This document shows, piece after piece, positions 1 to 7,268 of a stretch of 64,000 nt of DNA. Position 1 is the first letter of the stretch. The number at the start of each line of letters is the position of its first letter. Origin of the DNA: Streptomyces lydicus (GTDB lineage: Bacteria; Actinomycetota; Actinomycetes; Streptomycetales; Streptomycetaceae). The notes beneath the pieces are model-generated. The model did not search any database and was not told the origin of the DNA. It worked only from the letters and a program-made list of their open reading frames with translations. The stretch is from positions 1 through 64,000 of the forward strand of contig NZ_JNZA01000003.1 of assembly GCF_000717345.1 (NCBI RefSeq), written 5' to 3'. The translations under genes were made by a program, and so were the position numbers.

Positions 1-1629
1 AACGCCGGCCACGGCTCCCAAGCCGTCATCATCACCCAAGACCACAACGGCCGCGCCCACGCCTGGAACGTCGTCAACCACAACGGCAACCTCACCTACA
101 TCGACGCCCAAACCGGCCAACGCAGCAACACCCCCCTCCACGACGGCACCAACGGCGTCCACGCCATCCCCCTCAACCCCAACCGCCAACCCATCCCGAG
201 TTCCGCGCCCAAGCAGAGCGGCTCAGGGAACCCAGGGCCTTCGAAGCCGACCGGCGAGGACCGTCGGCCTCCCGCAGAACCAGCGGGCGGCAAGCACAAG
301 GCGGAGAACGAGAGTCCGGACGGCAGTGAGGGCCCGAGCAAACCGAAGAAGCCCAAGAGGGACAGCGCCGAGAAGAGGCGGCAAAACCTAGCTGATTCTG
401 AACGTCGATTCGACAGTTCCGAATACAAGGGGTCCGCCGAATACAACACAGCGCAGGAGGCCACCGACACGCATGACGGCATGTTGGGCGACGACGCGCA
501 ACGACGCCTGCGTCAGACGCACGACGTGCTCCAGATGGACATCGGCCCGGTCGTGGATGCAGTACACAGGTGGGCTGAACCGAAGACCCCTGGGACTGAA
601 GCGCCGCTGCTCCAAGCTGTCCGTGAGATCAAGGCACACGGCGCTCTGGACGTGGAACACCTCAACACCATTCTCCCGGGATTCCGCGACCTGGACCGGC
701 ATCAGAGAATGGCCGCGCTCGCCGGCATCGCCCGTCTGAGCAACGCTGTGCACCGCGAATACTCGCCCCTCAATGTCCCCGTCAAGGAAGAAGGCGCACC
801 AAACGGCGGAGTGCGGATCCACGACGGACATTCGATTAAGGGTGGCTCGCTGGCGAATGACCCCAAGGCGTTTGCTCGCGAATACGCAGCACGACAGAGC
901 GTCCCGAAGAGCGACGACGACTCAAAGGCCGCCAAGGAAAAGCGCCTGAAGGACATCAACGTACAGAAGCGGCGCCTCACAGCCCTGTGGACCCAAGAGG
1001 TCGAGAAGGCAGCGGACGACATCTTCCGCCCCGATATGTCCGGCCGAAATTACATGGCGCTCGAAGTCACTGAAACCGACAAGGACGGAAACAGTCGAAT
1101 ACATTACGTGATCGACTCTTCCGTTCCACCCGGCTCCGCAGAGGGAGATGAAGTTTCCGCTCACTCTGAGCCGCTGGGCGGAGAAGCGCTGCGACGGGCA
1201 CAGGCGACCAATCCTGACCGGCAGTTCAAGCTGACCGGCCTGTACACCGAGTACGAACCCTGTGGAAACAGTGGCGAATTGGGCGGGCAGGGCTGCTCTC
1301 ACTACATCAGTGAAAACTTGGAGCGCCCTGCCAAGGGGCCCGGATCGGAACGCACCAAGTTCAGCGACTTGACGGAACAGCAGATCAAAAATGTCCCTGA
1401 CGAGAAGAGCGGCGTAGAGGTTTCGTACGCCATTCCCTACCGATACGGCGATGTGGAAGCCGACACTCTCGGCGAAAACGAAGCCACGGTGCAACGACAG
1501 GAGAACCTCAAGATCAAGTGGGGTGTCGGCATGAACCAGGTACGCGGAGAGCTTCTGATCGCATGGGACAAGGCGATACAGACCAGGCAGCCCCAGGTGC
1601 CGTCACCGGCAGCACCGTCGCAGCCGTAG
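1..1629 (+). CDS. Polymorphic toxin, C-terminal part (papain-like domain remnant plus deaminase-fold toxin tip), 5' end outside window
   Basis: The frame is open from base 1, so the gene starts upstream and only its last 542 residues are seen. Bases 1-135 match the end of a papain-fold (Tox-PL) domain: HAWN carries the likely catalytic His and YIDAQTGQ the likely Asp; the Cys would lie upstream. A Pro/Lys/Glu-rich linker (about 180-370) and a helical charged region follow. The terminal domain (about 1020-1580) has HSE at 1162-1170 and EPCGNSGELGGQGC ending at 1296. An HxE motif with a paired PC...C is the zinc and proton-shuttle signature of deaminase-fold toxins (XOO2897/YwqJ type), which act on nucleic acids or nucleotides. 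That assignment is by family resemblance; the substrate is unknown. Base composition is visibly less GC-rich than the core genes. The next gene, 57 bases on, is a likely cognate immunity gene. Confidence 0.7.
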   Translation, partial: NAGHGSQAVIITQDHNGRAHAWNVVNHNGNLTYIDAQTGQRSNTPLHDGTNGVHAIPLNPNRQPIPSSAPKQSGSGNPGPSKPTGEDRRPPAEPAGGKHKAENESPDGSEGPSKPKKPKRDSAEKRRQNLADSERRFDSSEYKGSAEYNTAQEATDTHDGMLGDDAQRRLRQTHDVLQMDIGPVVDAVHRWAEPKTPGTEAPLLQAVREIKAHGALDVEHLNTILPGFRDLDRHQRMAALAGIARLSNAVHREYSPLNVPVKEEGAPNGGVRIHDGHSIKGGSLANDPKAFAREYAARQSVPKSDDDSKAAKEKRLKDINVQKRRLTALWTQEVEKAADDIFRPDMSGRNYMALEVTETDKDGNSRIHYVIDSSVPPGSAEGDEVSAHSEPLGGEALRRAQATNPDRQFKLTGLYTEYEPCGNSGELGGQGCSHYISENLERPAKGPGSERTKFSDLTEQQIKNVPDEKSGVEVSYAIPYRYGDVEADTLGENEATVQRQENLKIKWGVGMNQVRGELLIAWDKAIQTRQPQVPSPAAPSQP

Positions 1630-1686
1630 TACGGTCGAGTCCACTACCTGCCCTTCACTGTCGACATCGATCGGAGCCGTCACCCC

Positions 1687-3927
1687 GTGCTCTACGACGA
1701 AGCACTCGCTCGCCTTACTCGTTGGCTGGAAGAGCCGCTGGAGGGGAGCTGCATCCTCCCGGTCAGAGGGGCTGTGGGGGCAGGTAAGACACGACTTGTC
1801 AAGGAAATCCGCGAGCGTGCCACAGCAGCGTCCTACGTGGATTGCCGTGGCCTGGACATGGATGGCGTTATCGCCGCCCTACTTGCTGAATGGGGGTACG
1901 AGCCCGGGTTCCTCCGAAAGCGGAAAAACCCCCTGGATGACGCGGTCCGGGAACAGTCCAGAAACCGGACGGAACTCGTCGTTCTCCTCGGAAACGTGCA
2001 ATGGGCAGGCAGATCCGCCACTTCGACGGAACCTCGGCGCATCGCCGAATCCTTGGTGCCGGCACTCGCGGTCTATGGCGGGCGAGCGGTACGCATCATT
2101 ATGGAAGGTGATGCCGAGCAGGCGTCGGTACGACCCCCTCTCGCCGACGCTGGCGGGATTCTCCTGGACGATGGTGATACTCATGAGCCATACGGCCGGG
2201 TTTCCCGGCTCATCACACAACACCCGCGCCTTCGAGCACTCGCGGCAGCAGAGGCTCGGCAGATCGCTCTGCCCGTCTGGGAAGCTTTGTGTGACGCACT
2301 GGAGGTCCCCGGGACCATCGAGGACCTGCGTGAATCCCTGCTCACCATGCCGTCGGATATCGTCACTTCACACATTGACACCACGGGCGTGGAACGAGTC
2401 GGTTTCCGAACCGACGGCATACATCACCTCTTTCGATCGGAACAGGGTGCAACGGTTGCGGAACAAGGCCGTATCACTGACGCCCTGCTGACCGGTGTCA
2501 CACACTCCGAGCACCCACAACGGGCTCAGGTCGGTGACCATTTCACAGAGTACGCGGCGTTTGCGTTGCCCGTGCATGCGGCGCTCGCCGGCCGACTTCC
2601 TGAATTGCTCGATTCGACCACGTTCCTGGTTCACGCGGATTACCGCACGATCTTCACCGGATTGGCGCTGGCCTATCCACACGGTGTTCCGTTCGGCACG
2701 CGGGCTTCCGCCATCCACTACTTGGAGGCGGATGGCGTCGAGCCCGCCAGCCAAGAGGAGTGGCTTTCCTGGCTGCACTGGGCCGAAATGAATCGCGGTG
2801 AAACGGAGTTTGCTTCCCAACTGGCCAGCGCCGCCCCTTCATTGCCATGGACAACCCGATGGACACGGTGGCGACCGTACGGAGTCCTCGGCCCCTCCCC
2901 CAGCGACCAAGCGGCCGCCGAGAACCTGGTCATGGGAAACCTCCACGGTTCTCCCGTCGTCGCTACGCAGACTGCACTCGATGAGGACGAACTGCCGGAC
3001 GACTGCGATTTCGACGCCGATGGCTGGTCTCAGGAGCAGGTCTGGAGTCTGCAGGACGGCACACCTTTGAGCGGAACTCGCATCGTCACGGAGTACTGGG
3101 CCGTGACAGGGGAGATCGAGCGCGTCGAAGGACGCGAGTTTGAAGAATATGAAATCCCCCTCGACCAGAACGGCGGCCCTGCCCCCCGGGCACCGGAGTC
3201 CGCCGAACGTCTGGCGGCCGGCGGTGACGGTGTGTGGGTCTACGGCGGTGGTGGTGGCGTCTTCGTCATCGATGTGGCCGATCCGAACAGAGTCGTCGAA
3301 AGCCCGTCCTGGCGCGATGCACCGCTTCTGAGCACGCACAACCTGTCCGCGCGCTGGCCGGTGCCGGAGGCCGCAATCCGCCCGGACGCACCGACGCATC
3401 GGTGGCTGGAGGAAATCTTCGAGGACGCCCCCTGCGTTCTCCTTGATGCCACGCAACTGCCCAGCGGCCTCTCGGATACGCGTAGCCGCGCCTTCCTGGC
3501 TGGTAGCGGTCTCCCCGCCCTCGAAGACGACCTCCCTTTCGCCGCCCTCTCGGACCTCTCGGAGACGGGCCTGCAAGAAGGCTCGTGGCCCGCACATACG
3601 CCTCGCCCATCAGAAGCAGGCACCTTTTACCGCCTAGGCCGATGGATGCGTTCCGACTTGCTGCTGGACGGGGCCACGGGGCGGGTCTTCCAGGGCTCCG
3701 ACAGTGATGAGAACGAACGACAACTCGCCAGCAGCCTTCCCCAATTCCTTACTGTGCTTGCCCTCTACTGGCTCGTCCGCTGGAGCAATGTCACGACTAC
3801 GGAAGAGCGCCGGGATGCCACGCGAAGCCTGCAAGCCTGGGCCGCAGACATTGACCCGATCACTGCTGGACACCCACATTGGGACGCCATTTTCCGCGGC
3901 CATTGGGATGATCGTGAACAGCTCTGA
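1687..3927 (+). CDS. P-loop NTPase-like protein with C-terminal SUKH-4 immunity domain
   Basis: 746 aa, GTG start with GGAG at 1673-1676. An intact Walker A motif, GAVGAGKT, is at residues 28-35. The Walker-B-like strand (residues 96-106, ELVVLLGNVQW) has Asn where an acidic residue is expected. Around residues 420-470 a stretch with VWSLQDGTPL resembles one WD40 blade. From about residue 570 to the end the pattern (LPSGLSDTRSRAFL, LGRWMRSDLLLDGATG, LPQFLTVLALYW) fits the SUKH-4 immunity family. SUKH proteins neutralise polymorphic toxins, so position next to the toxin end suggests this is its cognate immunity gene (inference). Three paralogues follow at 4090, 7265 and 9763, all lacking the P-loop. 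The overall plan resembles a STAND NTPase fused to an immunity domain. Bases 3654-3940 recur, with a deletion, at 9561-9795. Confidence 0.75.
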   Translation: MLYDEALARLTRWLEEPLEGSCILPVRGAVGAGKTRLVKEIRERATAASYVDCRGLDMDGVIAALLAEWGYEPGFLRKRKNPLDDAVREQSRNRTELVVLLGNVQWAGRSATSTEPRRIAESLVPALAVYGGRAVRIIMEGDAEQASVRPPLADAGGILLDDGDTHEPYGRVSRLITQHPRLRALAAAEARQIALPVWEALCDALEVPGTIEDLRESLLTMPSDIVTSHIDTTGVERVGFRTDGIHHLFRSEQGATVAEQGRITDALLTGVTHSEHPQRAQVGDHFTEYAAFALPVHAALAGRLPELLDSTTFLVHADYRTIFTGLALAYPHGVPFGTRASAIHYLEADGVEPASQEEWLSWLHWAEMNRGETEFASQLASAAPSLPWTTRWTRWRPYGVLGPSPSDQAAAENLVMGNLHGSPVVATQTALDEDELPDDCDFDADGWSQEQVWSLQDGTPLSGTRIVTEYWAVTGEIERVEGREFEEYEIPLDQNGGPAPRAPESAERLAAGGDGVWVYGGGGGVFVIDVADPNRVVESPSWRDAPLLSTHNLSARWPVPEAAIRPDAPTHRWLEEIFEDAPCVLLDATQLPSGLSDTRSRAFLAGSGLPALEDDLPFAALSDLSETGLQEGSWPAHTPRPSEAGTFYRLGRWMRSDLLLDGATGRVFQGSDSDENERQLASSLPQFLTVLALYWLVRWSNVTTTEERRDATRSLQAWAADIDPITAGHPHWDAIFRGHWDDREQL

Positions 3928-3940
3928 CCAGCGCACAGCC
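3654..3940 (+). repeat. Segmental repeat copy A (3' end of the P-loop/SUKH-4 gene)
   Basis: This 287-base stretch is closely similar to 9561-9795. It covers the SUKH-4 C-terminus and, in another frame, an ATG at 3908 opening MIVNSSDQ, the same words that begin the paralogue at 9763. Here that frame ends after 22 codons (stop at 3974-3976), so the start of an overlapping downstream gene is preserved as a relic. Confidence 0.75.
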
Positions 3941-4089
3941 AGAAACCCTCGGCCCCGAGTTCTCGCGAATGCATGACGGTCATAACTTTTGCCCTCATCG
4001 CCATGTGGGCCGCATGGGCTTGACCTTCCCTACATATAACAGTGTAAGAAGCAGCCCCAAGCCCAAGCGGGGACGTCAGTAGAGGCATA
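3928..4089 (+). promoter_or_regulatory. Spacer with candidate promoter for the SUKH-4 gene at 4090
   Basis: This 162-base gap is more AT-rich than its surroundings. It holds TTGACC at 4020-4025 and TATAAC at 4035-4040, but these are too close to form one promoter, so the -10 and -35 assignment is uncertain. A short perfect palindrome, ATGACGGTCAT, lies at 3973-3983. Confidence 0.3.
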
Positions 4090-6291
4090 ATGGGCAACCA
4101 GGAACGGTCACCGAACATCACGTCGAACGAGGATGCCGTTTCCCTCATCACCGAGTGGTGGGGGGACGAGCGCCCCGGCGGCAAGTGGACCCATGTGGCG
4201 GATACTTCAGGACGCGACGGCGCCGAGGTGCTGCGCGAGGTCCACCGCACCATCGCCGGCAGCGTTCTGCTCGATGCCACCGGGCGTACCGCCGAAGAGT
4301 TGCACGCCGAAATACTAGGGATTCTTGGCGTTGACCTCTCTCCAGGCAGCCGCCGGAATTGGCGTGTGTCGTTGCGGAGGCTGGAAGAGCCCCGGCTCGT
4401 CCTCGTCATCAATGCTCACCGGGCGGGAGTCACGCGCTTCTCGTACGAGCCGGAAAGCCTCCTTTCCCGAACGGTTCAGGGATTGAGCGGTGGCAAGGCT
4501 GGACTTGTCGTTCACAGCGGGCCGGTGAGGCGCTCCGTACGTGCACCCATCGCGGTGCAGGTGGAGGGGCAGGAGTCCACGAATCGCGACTGGCCGCAGT
4601 CTGTCCGTGCCCTGGCTTTGTCGGAGCCGCGCGTCGTGCCCCTGCGCATGTGGGCTGAGCTCACCGCCGCTCTGACCGGCGAACGACCGACGGAGTCCGC
4701 CCTTTCGGAAGTCCTGACGGAGTTCCCGGACGCGCTTGCCTCCGACGAGAGCGGCGTCCGGTTCATGGACGAAAGCCTCGCCGAAGAACTGCGCCGCGGT
4801 ACGGACGAGCGGGAGGTCGAAAACGTCAACCGGCATCTGGTCCGGTGGCTGTGTGACCTCTCTCCGGAATTCCAGCACCCGGAGGGGTGGAGCAAGCACG
4901 GCCCCGAAGGCGCCTATGCGGCGACCGGACTTGCCATGCATGCCGCACGTGCCGGCTGTTACCAGGGGCTTCCCGCAGACTACGAGGGGCCTGCGCGGGT
5001 CTTCGGTGATCTGCTCCAGGACGGGCAAGCGATGGCGAACGTCCCCCAGCTTTTGCTGCTGGACGCCGCCGCCTGTGCGAGCTTCGGCACCCTTCCCGGC
5101 AACTCGGCCGCCGCGGACGCCTCCTACCTTTGGCTGTACGGCATGATTCCGGCCGCGCAAGGGGAATGGGCCGCCTGGCTGTACCTCATGGCCACCGCGC
5201 GCGGCGACGACTCGTTCGCCTCCGCCGTCGCCGCATCCGGCGTGGACCTCCCGTGGAAGGTGAAGTGGACGCAGTGGCGGCCACCGGGTGCCTACCACCA
5301 TCGCTACCTCTCATTCCGCGCCTGCGACGGCATGGCGGAAGTGCAATGGCAAGGACGGCCGGCCGTTGCCGGCCTCTACGACGCCGACGAGTCCACGACT
5401 CTCTGGGACCCCCTCACCGGCCAGCTGCTGGCCGGGCCCTGGTACGGGGAGGACATTCCGGAGGAGCATCTTCCCGACCTGTCGTGGCCCGATGAGGAGG
5501 AGGATGCGGGACCCACGACGTTTGACGAGCTTTTCGAGTCCATGCCGGACGAGCCTGCGGCCCACGAGCTGCTGCTCGCCGCTCCCCCGCTGGCTCTTGA
5601 GGATGTGACCGTCCTGGGTGGTGCCGGTGGCCTGTTCGCCGTCGAACCTGCGGCAGGGGGACCTTTCGCCGGTACCACCTCCTCCGAAGTGCGTCCCCTC
5701 TCCGGTCCATACGTGGCGGCAAACGAAACGACACCCGTCGATGCACCGCCGCCCGGCCCGGCAGATCTGATCGAGTTGTACGGCGCCGACGCGTTCCGGA
5801 AGTTCGGAGATGGGGACCTCCCCGCCGCACTCACCGACCCGGCAACCCGGCGCGCTCTCACCGACCTCGGCCTTCCCGCCGTGGATGAGAGCGGCATGGC
5901 GCTCTACCCCTGGGGGTGGGCCGGCCGGCTGCCCGAAGCCCTGGACCAGGTCTCCTGGCCGTCGGGCATCGATGCCCTCGAAGAGACCGGCCCGCTCTTC
6001 CAGATCGGGATCTGGATGGGCGGCGACCTGGTCATCGACGGCCACTCAGGTCACGTACTCCGCATCCCCACAGAGCCCGACGAGGAACATCTGGCAGCCC
6101 TGCCCGCGGCCTGCAGTCTGGAGAGCTTCCTGACGCTGCTCGGTCTGTGGGTCACTGGCCTCCGCCTCAAGGCCGTCATCGAGGACGACGAGCTCTACCT
6201 GTTGCGGCAGCACGTGCAGAGCGCCCAGTTGCTCGTCGACGAAACAGGCGCGGAAGCTCCTGCGTGGTCATATGCCTTCCTCAACGACTGA
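4090..6291 (+). CDS. SUKH-4 family immunity protein with degenerate NTPase-like N-terminus (paralogue 2)
   Basis: 733 aa, ATG start behind AGAGG. It aligns along its length with the genes at 1687, 7265 and 9763. The region matching the P-loop of the first copy reads DTSGRDGA (residues 38-45), with no Lys or Thr, so nucleotide binding is unlikely. The Walker-B-like strand LVLVINAH (103-110) is kept, again without an acidic residue. Residues about 421-452 (GRPAVAGLYDADES, LWDPLTGQLLAGPW) look like one WD40 blade. The SUKH-4 domain spans roughly 555-725, with LPAALTDPATRRALTDLGLP, FQIGIWMGGDLVIDG and GHVLRIPTEP. It is probably an immunity protein for a toxin not visible here, or a spare against related toxins (inference). 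Confidence 0.75.
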   Translation: MGNQERSPNITSNEDAVSLITEWWGDERPGGKWTHVADTSGRDGAEVLREVHRTIAGSVLLDATGRTAEELHAEILGILGVDLSPGSRRNWRVSLRRLEEPRLVLVINAHRAGVTRFSYEPESLLSRTVQGLSGGKAGLVVHSGPVRRSVRAPIAVQVEGQESTNRDWPQSVRALALSEPRVVPLRMWAELTAALTGERPTESALSEVLTEFPDALASDESGVRFMDESLAEELRRGTDEREVENVNRHLVRWLCDLSPEFQHPEGWSKHGPEGAYAATGLAMHAARAGCYQGLPADYEGPARVFGDLLQDGQAMANVPQLLLLDAAACASFGTLPGNSAAADASYLWLYGMIPAAQGEWAAWLYLMATARGDDSFASAVAASGVDLPWKVKWTQWRPPGAYHHRYLSFRACDGMAEVQWQGRPAVAGLYDADESTTLWDPLTGQLLAGPWYGEDIPEEHLPDLSWPDEEEDAGPTTFDELFESMPDEPAAHELLLAAPPLALEDVTVLGGAGGLFAVEPAAGGPFAGTTSSEVRPLSGPYVAANETTPVDAPPPGPADLIELYGADAFRKFGDGDLPAALTDPATRRALTDLGLPAVDESGMALYPWGWAGRLPEALDQVSWPSGIDALEETGPLFQIGIWMGGDLVIDGHSGHVLRIPTEPDEEHLAALPAACSLESFLTLLGLWVTGLRLKAVIEDDELYLLRQHVQSAQLLVDETGAEAPAWSYAFLND

Positions 6292-6510
6292 CCGATGCCG
6301 CACGGCAGAAGTTGAGTGTGGCCCAATAGAGCCTCGCGAGGGCCGGCGACAAGGCAAACGCGAGCCACCGGAGTGCCGTCAAACCGCCAAGGCGGAAGTC
6401 ACCAAGGCGGAACAAGCTCACAAGAAAGCCGGCGGCGCACTCAAGAACTCGGTGGGTGAACCGCGATCCAAGACTCAAGCTCGCATGGTCAGGCTGGAGA
6501 GGGCAAGGGG
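6292..6510. other. Gap between paralogue 2 and a broken copy; no supported gene
   Basis: Short open frames are present but none has a ribosome binding site or recognisable protein pattern. The words CCAAGGCGGAA occur twice in close succession near 6390-6410. The stretch may be residue of a lost toxin tip or gene copy, as is common between immunity genes, but nothing proves it. Confidence 0.3.
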
Positions 6511-6685
6511 AACTTCCTGACCATGGTCGCGCTGTGGATGGCCGCCCACCTCACACCTCACCAGGGACCTGGTCGACGGCGACGAGGCATACCTCCTGCC
6601 CCACCATGTCCTCACCGCCCACCGGAACATCGACCCGACCGGAGCCGAAGCCCCCGCCTGGTCGTACGCCTTCCACAATCCCTGA
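6511..6685 (+). pseudogene. Broken 3' end of a further SUKH-4 paralogue
   Basis: NFLTMVALWMAAHLT is readable from 6511. After a frame change near 6555 the protein continues as DLVDGDEAYLLPHH, then TGAEAPAWSYAFHNP and a stop at 6683-6685. This is the C-terminus of the paralogue at 7265 (NFLTMVGQWVTGHLI, DLVDGDD-like, GAEAPAWAYAFHSQ). The frameshift and the missing upstream gene body show it is a remnant, so the array once held at least one more copy. Confidence 0.8.
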
Positions 6686-6747
6686 CACACACCCACGCGT
6701 TGTCGCGCGCCCCTGCCCCTGAGCCAGCTGAAGAGGAGAGAGGCTCC

Positions 6748-7053
6748 ATGCCGGAGACCGAGCCGCCGGCGGAATCGGCACCCCAGATTCCTGCAACTCC
6801 CGCGGAAGCACTGGAGATCGCCAGTTCAAGCTTCAAGCCCCGTTGCCACGACGGCACCCTGGCACCTCTGCACGTCGAAGAATTCGACATCGGCTACCTC
6901 ATCTACGCCACCTTCCCGCCCACGGAGCCACGCTCATTCGGCGGCAGCCATCTCGTGATCTCCAAGAGCGACGGTGCGCTGACATACGTCCCCAACTTCC
7001 CCCCGCAATCAGCAATCGGCCTCTATCGCAAGCGCCACCACCCCAACCCCTAA
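6748..7053 (+). CDS. Small putative immunity protein (Imm35/YrhB-like)
   Basis: 101 aa, ATG at 6748 preceded by GAGGAGAGAG, a strong ribosome binding site. The core reads FDIGYLIYATFPPTEP, then GGSHLVISKSDGALTYVPNF and IGLYRKRH. A strand pair carrying 'VI.K.DG.LTYVP' followed by a Tyr-Arg tail resembles the YrhB/Imm35 class of small immunity proteins near Streptomyces polymorphic toxins. No signal peptide or membrane segment is seen. Its place inside the SUKH-4 array supports an immunity role (inference); its partner toxin is not in the window. Confidence 0.5.
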   Translation: MPETEPPAESAPQIPATPAEALEIASSSFKPRCHDGTLAPLHVEEFDIGYLIYATFPPTEPRSFGGSHLVISKSDGALTYVPNFPPQSAIGLYRKRHHPNP

Positions 7054-7073
7054 CCCTCGGCGTTGCGCGGTAA

Positions 7074-7268
7074 ATGCCGTCATCGATCGGTAGGGGCTCA
7101 ATACAACGGCTGGACCCGTCGGATTTCGTCAGGCATCGGCGGCACATGGCCTCCGCCGCCGTGCGTACATCCACCTGCCTGCCCATGGCGGGCGAACTAC
7201 GGAACGAGGCGGCCCACGCCTGTACGGACCGTTTCGATCGCGAGAAGCAGCAGCAGGGAGTGGGATGA
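7074..7268 (+). CDS. Possible small ORF coupled to the next SUKH-4 gene (doubtful)
   Basis: 64 codons whose TGA overlaps the ATG of the next gene (ATGA at 7265-7268), the arrangement of translationally coupled genes. The protein is not recognised and no clear ribosome binding site precedes it. It could be a genuine small gene, a fragment of a lost toxin, or chance. Kept only because of the overlap. Confidence 0.2.
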   Translation: MPSSIGRGSIQRLDPSDFVRHRRHMASAAVRTSTCLPMAGELRNEAAHACTDRFDREKQQQGVG

